Positions 8,627 to 17,695 of a DNA stretch of 64,000 nt are shown piece by piece (the first letter of the stretch is position 1; every line of letters begins with the position of its first letter). Under the pieces are notes generated by a model, which saw nothing but the letters and a program-made list of their open reading frames with translations, was not told the origin of the DNA and ran no database searches. Source of the DNA: Chlorobiota bacterium (GTDB lineage Bacteria; Bacteroidota; Ignavibacteria; OLB7); assembly GCA_016710285.1 (NCBI GenBank), contig JADJXR010000001.1, forward strand, positions 3,040,501-3,104,500, written 5' to 3'. The position numbers were made by a program, and so were the translations under genes.

Positions 8627-10498
8627 TTATTTCTTCTTCTTTGGCTCCACTGGTGTTCTTCCGTCAACTTTGCGTGGGCCGGAAGATTGGCCGTTCCGCT
8701 GCATCTCGGCCATTCGCTGCGCTTCTTCCATCTTCTGCGCTAGCCACCCTTTCTTCTTCTGCGATGCCTCGCGCCGCAACGTCTCCAGCGTCATAGTGGT
8801 TTTGCTGTACTTCGTCATCCAGACCTGCTGGCCAATCGCCAAAACGTTGAAGGTGAGGTAGTACAGGTTCAGCCCGGAAGGGAGGAAGTTGAAGGTGAGC
8901 GTAAGCAGGACTGGCATCAAGTAGATCATCATCTTCTGCTGCGGATCGGTGATCAGCATCTTGTTCTGGAAGAACATGCTGACTCCCATAATCAACGCCA
9001 TCCCGCTGATTGCGTTCCCCAACAGCGGAAGGCTGAAGGGAAGATGGAGGATTGCATCAGGGATGGAAAGATCGTGGATCCAAAGCATGAACCCGGCTTG
9101 CCGAAGGTCAATCGCGTTGCTGAGCGTGGCGTAGAGTGCGTACAGGATTGGAAGCTGGAGCACCATCGGCAAGCATCCACCCATTGGGTTGATGCCATAC
9201 TCGCGATAGATCTTCATTGTCTCCATCTGCTGGCGTTGCGGGTCGCCTTTGTGTTTCTGGCGAAGATCGTCCATCACCGGTTTCAGCAGCTGCATCTTCC
9301 GCGCCGAGCGGATTTGCGGAACCGAAAGGGGCCACAACGCCAAGCGAATCAGGATGGAGAAAATGATGATGACGAAGCCGTAGTTCGGGATGAAGCTGTG
9401 AAGAAACCGGAACATCGGCAGCAGCAGATACTCGCCGATTGGGCGGATTGGTGCCCAGCCGAAATCCAACATATCGGAAACGCCATACTGCTTTAGCGCG
9501 TCGTACTGCAGCGGGCCAACAAACAGCGTGAACTGTTGGGAAGGTGCGTTGGCCTTGAACGGAACCCGCAATGCCCAAGCGTATGTTTCCACGTGGCCGT
9601 TGGAATCCACCGGGAAGGCGAATCCTGTTAGCCGGACGTTCGCGCCGCTGATGGGCGTTGCCGGAATCAGCGCGCTGCCGAAATACTTGACGTGCGTCCC
9701 CACCCATTCAACGCTGCCGCTGTAGTCGGTGCTGGACCCTTTTCCGGTCTCGGTTTGGTCCAGGTTGTGAAGCTCGTCGTTGACCTTCGCGTGGGCTTTT
9801 GCACGGCTGGATTCATCCACGCTGTTGTGTTCTTGGTACTTCATCCCTCCGGTCCAACGGAGTGTGTAATTCCCCCCGGCAATCTGTCCCTCCATCCCGG
9901 TCATCGCCACGCTAAAACCGATGCCGTAGTTGCTGCCGTGGAACACAAACCGCTTCTCAATCGTCCGTGCTGTTCCGGTGGAATCGGAGCTTGGGATTGC
10001 CAGCCGTGCCGTCACCACTGCCGAGTCGTTCGCGCCCAGGGTGATCTTCTCCGGCCCGTCAATCGTGAACTGCAGATCGCCGGTGGTGATCTCCTTCCCG
10101 GCAGCATCGGTGAAATCCAACCCCAGCACACCGGGGAAACCGCTGCTGTCGGCAATCAGCTGAACCGGCGCGCCATACCAGGTTTTGTAATTTTTCAGGG
10201 TGAATCGCGCAAGCAATCCGCCGCGTGTGTTCAGCACTGCCGTGTAGGTTGGCGTTTCCACCGTCACCAGCTTGCTGCTGGTGGCAATCAGCGGGGCGTA
10301 CTGTTCGGGAAGGCGTTGCGCGGGCGGGATTGCAGCCGGAGCCGTTGGTGCTGCGGGCGTTGCTGGCGCGGGCGCAGTGTTCGCGGCGGTGTCGCGGCGG
10401 CTTGCGGTTTGTTCTTCTGGGGTTGGGGCAAAGAACATTGACCAACCGACGATCACCACGCCGATCAGCACAAATGCAAGGATAGTCCGTTTGTCCAT
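8627..10498 (-). CDS. yidC: Membrane protein insertase YidC
   Basis: A 623-residue protein of the long, Gram-negative YidC type. It inserts and folds inner-membrane proteins, alone or with SecYEG. An N-terminal membrane anchor (FVLIGVVIVGWSMFFAP) and a Pro/Ala-rich linker precede the large periplasmic beta-sandwich (about residues 70-330). The conserved five-helix core follows, with the family block GGCLPMVLQLPILYALY. The C-terminal tail is basic and ends in KKKK. The gene sits in the usual cluster with yidD, rnpA and rpmH. The start ATG at 10496-10498 has no clear Shine-Dalgarno sequence. Confidence 0.97.
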   Translation of the reverse strand: MDKRTILAFVLIGVVIVGWSMFFAPTPEEQTASRRDTAANTAPAPATPAAPTAPAAIPPAQRLPEQYAPLIATSSKLVTVETPTYTAVLNTRGGLLARFTLKNYKTWYGAPVQLIADSSGFPGVLGLDFTDAAGKEITTGDLQFTIDGPEKITLGANDSAVVTARLAIPSSDSTGTARTIEKRFVFHGSNYGIGFSVAMTGMEGQIAGGNYTLRWTGGMKYQEHNSVDESSRAKAHAKVNDELHNLDQTETGKGSSTDYSGSVEWVGTHVKYFGSALIPATPISGANVRLTGFAFPVDSNGHVETYAWALRVPFKANAPSQQFTLFVGPLQYDALKQYGVSDMLDFGWAPIRPIGEYLLLPMFRFLHSFIPNYGFVIIIFSILIRLALWPLSVPQIRSARKMQLLKPVMDDLRQKHKGDPQRQQMETMKIYREYGINPMGGCLPMVLQLPILYALYATLSNAIDLRQAGFMLWIHDLSIPDAILHLPFSLPLLGNAISGMALIMGVSMFFQNKMLITDPQQKMMIYLMPVLLTLTFNFLPSGLNLYYLTFNVLAIGQQVWMTKYSKTTMTLETLRREASQKKKGWLAQKMEEAQRMAEMQRNGQSSGPRKVDGRTPVEPKKKK

Positions 10499-10576
10499 TC
10501 TGTGTGTTGCTCAAATCAAGAAAACGACTTCGCGCCAGACGACGGCGCGAACTTCTGTTTAGATTGCCGGTTGCGG

Positions 10577-10855
10577 CTACGGCACAGGGTCGTAGCCGCC
10601 AGGGTGGAACGGGTGGCATTTTAAGATGCGCCGCACCCCCAAATATGTTCCCCGCGCCGCCCCGTATTTTTCAATCGCCTGCCGTGTGTATTCCGAGCAC
10701 GTTGGATGGAAACGGCAGCTTGGCGGAAGCAGCGGCGAAAGGAATCGCTGATAGCCCCGAATCGCTTTGATGAAGCCAACGGTAACCGGTCCTTTCCGGG
10801 GGGGGGAAGTGGCTTCGGGGCGTTGCTGGTTATAGTTCTGCGGTTGCGGGTTCAT
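10577..10855 (-). CDS. yidD: Membrane protein insertion efficiency factor YidD
   Basis: A 92-residue protein carrying the YidD/DUF37 core: GFIKAIRGYQRFLSPLLPP, then SCRFHPTCSEYTRQAIEKYG, then CHPFHPGGYDPVP. The conserved cysteines (CRFHPTC and KCHPFH) are present. YidD assists YidC-dependent insertion in other bacteria. Its start overlaps the end of rnpA by 26 bases, so the two are probably translationally coupled. The N-terminal 20 residues are a low-complexity extension rich in Gln and Pro. Confidence 0.95.
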   Translation of the reverse strand: MNPQPQNYNQQRPEATSPPRKGPVTVGFIKAIRGYQRFLSPLLPPSCRFHPTCSEYTRQAIEKYGAARGTYLGVRRILKCHPFHPGGYDPVP

Positions 10856-11303
10856 GTCCTTCTTGCAAATCCTTCATCACTTTGCGGCGCAAACGCTCCA
10901 ATCCTTTGCGAACATCATTCTGGATATCGGCAAACGGAGGAGGAGGGGATTGCTGATCCCCGCTTGGCGCGCTCCAAAGGAATGCCAAATGGAGGGTAAG
11001 CCCCGGCGGAAGCGATTGCACGAACCCATGACGAACAAGCCGATAGCTTTCGCGCAGAAGCCGCCGAATCCGGTTGCGGCGGATTGCCCCGCCCTTCCCC
11101 TTCCGGACAAAGAAACCGGCCAACACCGTTTGCTGTTGGGGCGGTTCCCCCTGGGCCAGCTCCACCACGTGGTATTTTATCACAATGGCCCCCTGGCGGA
11201 ACCCTTTCCCTTGTTGGAACAGGGTGCGGACCGGCTCGTTCCCCCGAAGGATTGCCGAGCGTGGCAAGCTGGCTGGGGTTCCGATTGGTTGCTGGGAATC
11301 CAT
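10830..11303 (-). CDS. rnpA: Ribonuclease P protein component
   Basis: A 157-residue protein, somewhat longer than the usual 110-130. It binds the RNase P RNA and helps 5' processing of pre-tRNA. The RNA-binding signature RNRIRRLLRESYRL is present near residue 75, after the basic strand FFVRKGKGGAIRRNR. The N-terminus (PRSAILRGNEPVRTLFQQG) fits the family start. It lies between rpmH and yidD as in most bacteria. The C-terminal 40 residues are polar and not conserved. Confidence 0.94.
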   Translation of the reverse strand: MDSQQPIGTPASLPRSAILRGNEPVRTLFQQGKGFRQGAIVIKYHVVELAQGEPPQQQTVLAGFFVRKGKGGAIRRNRIRRLLRESYRLVRHGFVQSLPPGLTLHLAFLWSAPSGDQQSPPPPFADIQNDVRKGLERLRRKVMKDLQEGHEPATAEL

Positions 11304-11373
11304 TGTTTTTTGGGGACGGTGCGGGGTTCTTCAGAAAAGATCTGCGGCCTTATTGCAACCTTATTTCAACGGA

Positions 11374-11415
11374 AACGCGGATTGCGATCACTGTTGAACG
11401 ATCACAATCCGCGTT
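11374..11415 (-). terminator. Strong hairpin between rpmH and rnpA
   Basis: Arms AACGCGGATTGCGATC (11374-11389) and GATCACAATCCGCGTT (11400-11415) pair along 16 positions with one mismatch and a ten-base loop. It sits 22 bases after the rpmH stop and before rnpA. No T-run follows on the minus strand, so it may act as a partial attenuator or a processing site that keeps L34 expression higher than RnpA, rather than a full terminator. Confidence 0.45.
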
Positions 11416-11436
11416 CGCATTGCTCTCAAAATCAGG

Positions 11437-11592
11437 TTAGGCCTGTGGCATCGCATCGCTGACGGTAAGGCGGTAGCGGCCTTTGGCGCGGCGGCGTGCA
11501 ATCACCTTCCGCCCGTTCTTGCTGGCCATGCGTGCGCGGAAGCCGTGAGCGTTGCGGCGCTTGCGGCGGCTTGGTTGATACGTCCGTTTCAT
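11437..11592 (-). CDS. rpmH: 50S ribosomal protein L34
   Basis: A 51-residue, highly basic protein read by hand on the minus strand: it starts MKRTYQPSRRKRRNAHGF and continues RMASKNGRKVIARRRAKGR. This is the classical L34 sequence, with a five- to six-residue C-terminal extension (SDAMPQA). L34 is a component of the large ribosomal subunit. The gene is divergent from dnaA, the standard gene order at many bacterial replication origins. Confidence 0.98.
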   Translation of the reverse strand: MKRTYQPSRRKRRNAHGFRARMASKNGRKVIARRRAKGRYRLTVSDAMPQA

Positions 11593-11851
11593 AAGGGTAT
11601 TCCGGTTATGTTGTTGTTGAAAGTCTCAGTTGAAGAACGCCAAAAATACACTTGCTCCGGCAATCCATCACACGTTTTTTTGCCCGCTTACCGTAGCTAA
11701 CAAATTTTCTTGGTAGGGGAAGTTGCGTGAAACTGTGGAACTGTTGCTTCAGCTTTTGGCCATGTCGTAATTTGCCCCCACTGCTTTCCGGCTGCTGTTC
11801 TTCCTGTTTGCACGGCTTCTAACTTCTTTCTCTACTTCCAACAAAAATCTA
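11593..11851. other. rpmH-dnaA intergenic region, possible oriC site
   Basis: These 259 bases separate the divergent rpmH and dnaA genes, a frequent position of oriC, and carry the promoters of both. I looked for the DnaA box TTATNCACA on both strands and found only a poor match, TGTGGAACT around 11735. There are AT-richer stretches at 11640-11710 and 11820-11851. The gene order suggests an origin, but the binding-site signal is not convincing, so it may lie elsewhere. Confidence 0.3.
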
Positions 11852-13294
11852 ATGATACAACCCCCTGGTCAACAGAATGCCCATACTGCGTGGTCAAGGT
11901 GCCTTGAGCTTATCAAAGATCAAGTCACCTATCAAGCGTTCAAAACGTGGTTCGAGCCAACCAAGCCCTTGCAGCTTGATGGCGCCACGCTGACCATTGA
12001 GGTCCCCAGCCAATTTTTTTATGAATGGATTGAGGAGCACTACTACGCCCTTGTCCGCAAAACCATGGTGCAGGTGCTGGGGGACCAGGCCCAGCTGCGC
12101 TACCACACCGTGGTTGACAACCCGAACGAGCCTGCCGAGGCCCGCTTCATCACCGTGCCGAACCGCGCAGCCGCCGCTGCCGGCGCAACGGTGAAGTATC
12201 CGGCAACCCAAACCGGGCTTCCATTTTCCACCCCCTCCATCCAGCAGCAAGCAAAGCCGGAATCCACATATCTGAACTCGCGCTTTACCTTCGAGAATTT
12301 TGTGACGGGGGAGTGCAACCAGCTTGCCTACGCCGCAGCAAAAGCCGTGGCCGATAACCCCGGCGGAACCCGCTTCAACCCGCTGGTGATTTATGGCGGG
12401 GTCGGGCTGGGCAAAACCCACTTGGTCCAGGCCATTGGCCACCACGTCATGCAGCAGCGCCCGGGAAGTTCGGTGGTTTACATCAGCTCCGAGCGGTTCA
12501 CGTTGGAGTTCGTCAACGCCATTCAGCACAACAAGTCGCAGGAGTTCATCAACTACTACCGCAATGTTGACGTGCTGATGGTGGACGACATTCAGTTTTT
12601 TAGCGATAAGGAAAAAACGCAGGATAATTTCTTCCACACCTTCAACGCACTGCACCACACCGGCAAGCAGATTGTGCTGACCAGCGACGTTCCCCCAAAA
12701 CAGCTGCGCGGCGTTGACGAACGGCTGATTAGCCGATTCCAGTGGGGCCTTACCACCGACATCCAACCCCCGGATTTCGAAACCCGCGTGGCGATCTTGC
12801 AGAAAATGAGCATCAGCGAGGGCTACGACCTTCCCCCCGATGTGATTGAGTATATCGCCCGCAACGTGACAAGCTCCGTCCGTGAGATGGAGGGATGCTT
12901 GATCTCGCTCCTTGCCGAAAGTTCGCTTCGGAACTTATCGCTGACCCTGGACCTTACCCGCGAAGTCGTCAACGGAATTGCCGTGACGATTGACCCGGTG
13001 ATTACCATCGAGCAGATCCAGAGTGCGGTGTGCGAGCATTTCAACCTCCCGATTAGCCTGCTGACAGGGAAAACCCGCAAGCAGGAAATCGTGCAGGCGC
13101 GGCAGATTGCAATGGCGTTGATCCGCGAGCTGACCAGCACCTCGCTGAAAACAATCGGCAACCATTTTGGCGGAAGGGACCACACCACGGTGATGCACGC
13201 CATCACCATGGTGGACTCGCTGAAGGACCGCGACGAACCGACCCGCCGCGCCCTGTTTGCTATCCGCCAAAAACTGAACCTGCCGGGGCAGTGA
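11852..13294 (+). CDS. dnaA: Chromosomal replication initiator DnaA
   Basis: A 480-residue protein of standard length. DnaA binds origin boxes and opens the duplex in an ATP-dependent way. Domain I is at residues about 8-80 (WFEPTKPLQLDGATLTIEVP). The linker spans about 80-145. The AAA+ domain begins at SRFTFENFVTGECNQLA, with Walker A GGVGLGKTH and Walker B VDVLMVDDIQFF. The DNA-binding domain IV has the signature GNHFGGRDHTTVMHA. The next gene, csaA, starts within the dnaA stop codon (TGATG), so the two are co-transcribed. dnaN is not adjacent. Confidence 0.98.
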   Translation: MIQPPGQQNAHTAWSRCLELIKDQVTYQAFKTWFEPTKPLQLDGATLTIEVPSQFFYEWIEEHYYALVRKTMVQVLGDQAQLRYHTVVDNPNEPAEARFITVPNRAAAAAGATVKYPATQTGLPFSTPSIQQQAKPESTYLNSRFTFENFVTGECNQLAYAAAKAVADNPGGTRFNPLVIYGGVGLGKTHLVQAIGHHVMQQRPGSSVVYISSERFTLEFVNAIQHNKSQEFINYYRNVDVLMVDDIQFFSDKEKTQDNFFHTFNALHHTGKQIVLTSDVPPKQLRGVDERLISRFQWGLTTDIQPPDFETRVAILQKMSISEGYDLPPDVIEYIARNVTSSVREMEGCLISLLAESSLRNLSLTLDLTREVVNGIAVTIDPVITIEQIQSAVCEHFNLPISLLTGKTRKQEIVQARQIAMALIRELTSTSLKTIGNHFGGRDHTTVMHAITMVDSLKDRDEPTRRALFAIRQKLNLPGQ

Positions 13295-13674
13295 TGGACG
13301 ATGTCGCGCTCCAGAAGCAAGGGGTGATTTCCCCGCAAAACCTTGCAGCGGTTTCGGTTGAGCAGTTTTTTGCGTGCGAGCTTCGGGTTGGAACCGTGCT
13401 TGCGTGCGAACTGAATCCACGCGCCCGCAAGCCTTCGTTTGTGCTGACGATTGATTTCGGCCCGCTGGGCCTGCGCACCAGCAGCGCGCAACTGGTGGTC
13501 CTCTATTCCCCCGAAACCTTGATCGCACGCCAGGTGATTGCCGTGGTGAACTTCCCGGCACGCAACGTTGCCGGCGTGGAAAGCCAATGCTTGGTGCTGG
13601 GAATCGAAACCCCGGAAGGGGTGGTCCTGCTTGGCGTCGAACGCCCGGTTCCCAACGGAAGCCGTGTTTCATAG
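13294..13674 (+). CDS. csaA: tRNA-binding domain protein, CsaA-like
   Basis: A 126-residue single-domain OB-fold protein. The blocks LRVGTVLACELNPRARKPSF, DFGPLGLRTSSAQLV and ARQVIAVVNFPARNVAGVES match CsaA, an export-related chaperone with the same fold as the tRNA-binding domain of PheT and MetG. The ATG at 13294 overlaps the dnaA stop by one base; a GTG three bases upstream is less likely. pheT follows 93 bases later and itself begins with such a domain. Its cellular role here is inferred only. Confidence 0.85.
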   Translation: MDDVALQKQGVISPQNLAAVSVEQFFACELRVGTVLACELNPRARKPSFVLTIDFGPLGLRTSSAQLVVLYSPETLIARQVIAVVNFPARNVAGVESQCLVLGIETPEGVVLLGVERPVPNGSRVS

Positions 13675-13767
13675 CGTTGAATCCGCACCTTCCTGCTTGC
13701 TCCGCGCCTCCCTTTCGCTACATTTGCCACCCAAACCTTCATCTTCTCATTAGGATCGTGCGTTCCC

Positions 13768-16164
13768 ATGCCCACTCGTCGCGTTGCTGAATCGTGGTTG
13801 CAGTCAATCACGCCATATCAGTTTTCACCTACCGAACTCTGCGACCGATTACTTCAACTTGGACTTGAAGTAACGGTGGCCGAAAACCGCCGCGAATCGT
13901 TGGCTCCGTTTGTTGTTGGCCAGGTTCTTACCCGCGAACAACACCCCAATGCCGACCGCCTTTCGCTTTGCACCGTCAGCACCGGAGCCGAGACGTTCCA
14001 GGTGGTGTGCGGCGCGCCGAATGTTGCCGCCGGGCAGAAGATTGCGTTTGCGCCAATCGGTGCGTTTATCCACACCGCAGGCTTCACGATTGAGAAACGG
14101 AAAATCCGTGGGGTGGAGTCGCAGGGGATGATCTGTAGCGAGCAGGAGCTGGGCTTGGGGGAAGGGCACGATGGCATTCTGGTGCTTCCCGATGATGCCC
14201 AGGTTGGCACGCCGTTGGCGGACCTGCTGGGTGAGGTGATCTACGATGTTGACATCACCCCAAACCGTGCCGATTGCTTGGGCCACACCGGCCTTGCCCG
14301 CGAAATCTCCGCGCTGACTGGGAACCCGGTTCATTGGCCAACCCCGCAAATTTCCGAATCGGAATCCCCAGCCAGCGGTGCAATCAGCATCCGAATTGAG
14401 GACCCGGAGCTTTGCCCCCGCTACTCCGCCCGCGTTGTGCGTGGGGTTCGGATTGGCCCATCGCCGGAATGGTTGCAAAGCCTTTTGCGGAAGCTGGGGG
14501 TCCGCCCACGGAACAACGTGGTGGATGTTGCCAACTACGTGATGTTCGAGTGTGGCCACCCGCTTCATGCCTTCGATCTGGATACCATTGCCGGGCAGCA
14601 GATTGTTGTTCGCGCCGTCAGCGGCCAGAAGTTCACGACGCTCGACAGCAAGGAACAGACCCTTCCCGATAACGCCTTGATGATCTGCGATGCCGAAAAA
14701 CCGGTGGCGATTGCCGGAATCATGGGGGGCGAAAATTCGGAGATCACCGATGCAACCGTCAACGTTCTGATCGAATCGGCCTACTTCAACCCCTCCTCAA
14801 TCCGCCGCACGGCACGCAAACTTGGCTTGGCCACCGATGCCAGCTATCGTTTCGAGCGCGGAGCCGATGTTGAGATCACCCTCTATGCCGTCAACCGCGC
14901 TGCCCAGCTGATTGCCCAGCTTGCCGGCGGCGAAATCCTTGCCGGGGTCGTTGATGAATATCCGCTTCCCCACACGCCACAAACAATCCAGCTTCGGTAC
15001 GCTCGCACGGTGGAGATTCTTGGGGTGGAGCTTGGCGGGCCGGACCAAGCCGCGCTGCTTCGGCGATTGGGGTTTGGCGTTGCCGAATCGGAAAACGGGG
15101 CGGACGTTACCGTCCCTTCCTATCGGGTGGATATTTACGGGGAGATTGACCTGATCGAGGAAATTGGAAGGCTGTACGGATGCGACAACATCCCAGAAGA
15201 TACCCGCGCCCCAATCAGCATGGACACCTCCGAAGACCCGCTGCTGAAAACCATTGCCGAAACCCGCCGATTCCTTGTTGATAACGGCTTCGCAGAAATT
15301 GTGGGATTGCATCTAACCTCCCCCGAAATCGCGGCCCAATTTGGAAACCCCGTCCACCTGAAAAACTCGCTTGGTCGCGACACCAGTGCCATGCGGACCA
15401 GCCTTGCCCCCACGCTGGCAAACGTTGCGGGGTTGAACGAACGCCACAGCCGCCCCGATCAAAAATTGTTCGAGATCGGCAAGGCCTTCCGCCGTTCCCA
15501 ATCGGGGAAGGGGGTGATACCGGGGTTTGTGGAGATGACCGAGCTTGGAGCGTTGATTTCCGGGGCCGCCGAGCCTTCCGGTTGGGACACCCCGGCCCGC
15601 CAGTTCGACCTGTTCGACCTTCGCGCAGCGGCGGAGCGATTGCTGGGAAGGCTCTCCGTTCGGGAAGCCACGTTCGCCCCGGTGGAGGTCCCGCAGTGGG
15701 GGATTGGCGCGCCGGCGCTGGCCATCCACATCGGCGGCCAGGAAGTTGGAAGGATGGGACCGCTGGACGCTTCGGCAGCCAAACACTACGATCTTCTGAA
15801 GCAACCATTTCTGCTTCTGTTGGACCTTGAGTTGGTGGCCAACCATGCGTTCCAGCAGAACAGCTATCGCGCACCTTCGCGGTTCCCGGTGGTTCATCGC
15901 GACATCGCCGTGATTCTCCCGGCGGCGGTTCCCAACGGCGCGGTGGAATCCACCATCCGCGTGGCCGGGGGGGCGTTGCTAAGCGGGTTGCGGCTGTTCG
16001 ATCTGTACCAGGGGAAAGGGATTGAGCCAACCGAGAAATCGCTGGCATACTCCATCAGCTTCACCAGCCACGACCAAACGCTGGAGGACGCGGAGATTGA
16101 GCGCGTGATGGGGCAGATTGTGGCTGCCGTTTCGGCGGAGCACGGCGCGCGGTTGCGCCAGTAG
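13768..16164 (+). CDS. pheT: Phenylalanine-tRNA ligase beta subunit
   Basis: A 798-residue protein of the expected length. With PheS it charges tRNA-Phe. An N-terminal wHTH-like segment precedes the EMAP-II-like tRNA-binding domain (GQVLTREQHPNADRLSLCTV; VVCGAPNVAAGQKIAFAPIG). The B3/B4 editing module follows (RPRNNVVDVANYVMFECGHP; HAFDLDTI), then B5 (YRVDIYGEIDLIEEIGRLYG), the catalytic-like core, and the C-terminal anticodon-binding FDX domain (FPVVHRDIAVILP; DLYQGKGIEPTEKSLAYS). pheS is not in the window, so the subunits are encoded apart. Start ATG at 13768. Confidence 0.97.
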   Translation: MPTRRVAESWLQSITPYQFSPTELCDRLLQLGLEVTVAENRRESLAPFVVGQVLTREQHPNADRLSLCTVSTGAETFQVVCGAPNVAAGQKIAFAPIGAFIHTAGFTIEKRKIRGVESQGMICSEQELGLGEGHDGILVLPDDAQVGTPLADLLGEVIYDVDITPNRADCLGHTGLAREISALTGNPVHWPTPQISESESPASGAISIRIEDPELCPRYSARVVRGVRIGPSPEWLQSLLRKLGVRPRNNVVDVANYVMFECGHPLHAFDLDTIAGQQIVVRAVSGQKFTTLDSKEQTLPDNALMICDAEKPVAIAGIMGGENSEITDATVNVLIESAYFNPSSIRRTARKLGLATDASYRFERGADVEITLYAVNRAAQLIAQLAGGEILAGVVDEYPLPHTPQTIQLRYARTVEILGVELGGPDQAALLRRLGFGVAESENGADVTVPSYRVDIYGEIDLIEEIGRLYGCDNIPEDTRAPISMDTSEDPLLKTIAETRRFLVDNGFAEIVGLHLTSPEIAAQFGNPVHLKNSLGRDTSAMRTSLAPTLANVAGLNERHSRPDQKLFEIGKAFRRSQSGKGVIPGFVEMTELGALISGAAEPSGWDTPARQFDLFDLRAAAERLLGRLSVREATFAPVEVPQWGIGAPALAIHIGGQEVGRMGPLDASAAKHYDLLKQPFLLLLDLELVANHAFQQNSYRAPSRFPVVHRDIAVILPAAVPNGAVESTIRVAGGALLSGLRLFDLYQGKGIEPTEKSLAYSISFTSHDQTLEDAEIERVMGQIVAAVSAEHGARLRQ

Positions 16165-16252
16165 CCTTTCCCACACGCTTCGCGTACTTCCGCACATTCA
16201 GCCAACAGATGCACGCAGTATTTTTAGCAGATACTTTTCTTCCAAGCAACCG

Positions 16253-17695
16253 ATGACGAACGAATCCGCCGAACTCCGGAAATCTCTAGAGCGATTCCAA
16301 CAAGCCATTGACGCGCTGGCCGACCGCTACCTTGAGCTTCGCCGCGAACGGAAGCGCAACCTTGAACGCATTGCCGAACTTGAGCAAGAACGCTCCGCTG
16401 CCGAGATGACCATTTCGGTCCACCAGGAGATCGTTAATCAAGAACGGAGGCGCGGGACCGAGCTGGAGGAGCGGGTGATTCAGGGGGACCGCCGGTTGTC
16501 GGAGCTGATGCACCGGGTGGATGAATTGGAGGAAGTGGTGGCCGAGCGCGAAGCCATGATTGCCGAGCAGGAGGACACTATCGGCCAGTTGCGCCGGCAA
16601 TTATCGGAAGCGCAGGAGCAAGGGGGGAAGTTCGACGAGCATTCGGAGCAGTTGAACATGAAGATTGCCCAGCTGAGCGATCAGCTTGCGGCCAGCCAAA
16701 ATGTGAGCAACGAGCGCGCCCAGCAGTTGGAGCATTCCGAAGCCGAACGCGCCGATCAGGTTGCGAAGCTCACCGCCCAGCGGGATGCCGGAACCGCCCA
16801 GATAGCCGAACTGCGCAAGGCAATCGCGACGTTAGGGGAGCAACGCGTGGGGGTGGAAGAAAAATATCAGCAGACCATCAGCAAGTTGGATGCGGCCACG
16901 CGCCAGGTATCCATGACCCGGAACGAGGCTGCCCTTGCCGTTGCGGCATCGGCCCAGATGCAGGCGGAGTCGTTGCAGCTGAAGCAATCCGCCGCAAAAA
17001 CGGACGAGCTTCGCCACGAAGCCGACGAGGTTCGCCGCCGTTTCACCTCGGCCAGCGAAGAGCTTACCAAGCTGCGCGAGGAGCTTGCCATCACCCAGCA
17101 GAAGCAGGGGGGGACATCGCTGGAGCTGCAAATGGCCAACAACGAAATAGCCCGATTGCGCGAGCTGTTGGACGCTCGCGAGGTCCAAATCCGCGACGCA
17201 CAAAACGACGGGACAAAGCTGAAAGAGGACTACGCCCAAAAGCTATCGGCCCTTGAGGAGAAGCACATTGAGTTCGATATGGAGATCGAGCGGGCGCGGC
17301 GGCAGGTGGCTTCGATGGAGGCCGAGCGGGACCAAGCCTTCGTGCAAATCTTTGCCATGCAAAACCGGGTGAAAGAGATGGAGGAGATGGAAGGGGAGGC
17401 AACCAGCGAGCAGAAAACCCGGATTGAGCAACTAACCCGCGACCTTACCGAAGCCTTGGAAATGGCCGCCCGAAAGGAGCAAGAAACTATTGCCGCGTTG
17501 CAGGAATCCGAGGCCATTCGTGCGCGCTGTTTTGACTTGAACGAGCAAGTCCAACAACTGGCTCAAGAGCTGGACGACCACCGCCAAGCGTTGCAGCAGA
17601 AGGGGGGTGAGGGGATGGAGGAAGGGGAACGCCAGGAGCTTCGCGACCGCGTTGCTGGGGCGATTGCTCTTCTGGATCGCCACTTGGGTGGATAA
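16253..17695 (+). CDS. Long coiled-coil protein between pheT and zapA
   Basis: A 480-residue protein that is almost entirely coiled coil: Glu, Ala, Gln, Arg and Leu dominate with heptad spacing from residue 10 to about 460 (for example LERIAELEQERSAAEMTI). No signal peptide or membrane segment is seen. I start it at ATG 16253 (MTNESAELRKSLERF) because the in-frame sequence before it overlaps the end of pheT and has no coiled-coil character. Its position between pheT and zapA is recurrent in the FCB group and suggests a cytoskeletal or division role, perhaps as a Z-ring partner of ZapA; this is inference. SMC-type ATPase motifs are absent. Confidence 0.75.
   Translation: MTNESAELRKSLERFQQAIDALADRYLELRRERKRNLERIAELEQERSAAEMTISVHQEIVNQERRRGTELEERVIQGDRRLSELMHRVDELEEVVAEREAMIAEQEDTIGQLRRQLSEAQEQGGKFDEHSEQLNMKIAQLSDQLAASQNVSNERAQQLEHSEAERADQVAKLTAQRDAGTAQIAELRKAIATLGEQRVGVEEKYQQTISKLDAATRQVSMTRNEAALAVAASAQMQAESLQLKQSAAKTDELRHEADEVRRRFTSASEELTKLREELAITQQKQGGTSLELQMANNEIARLRELLDAREVQIRDAQNDGTKLKEDYAQKLSALEEKHIEFDMEIERARRQVASMEAERDQAFVQIFAMQNRVKEMEEMEGEATSEQKTRIEQLTRDLTEALEMAARKEQETIAALQESEAIRARCFDLNEQVQQLAQELDDHRQALQQKGGEGMEEGERQELRDRVAGAIALLDRHLGG

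Noticed and set aside
11725..11740. DnaA box.
   Set aside because: TGTGGAACT matches TGTNGATAA at only six of nine positions, a chance level.
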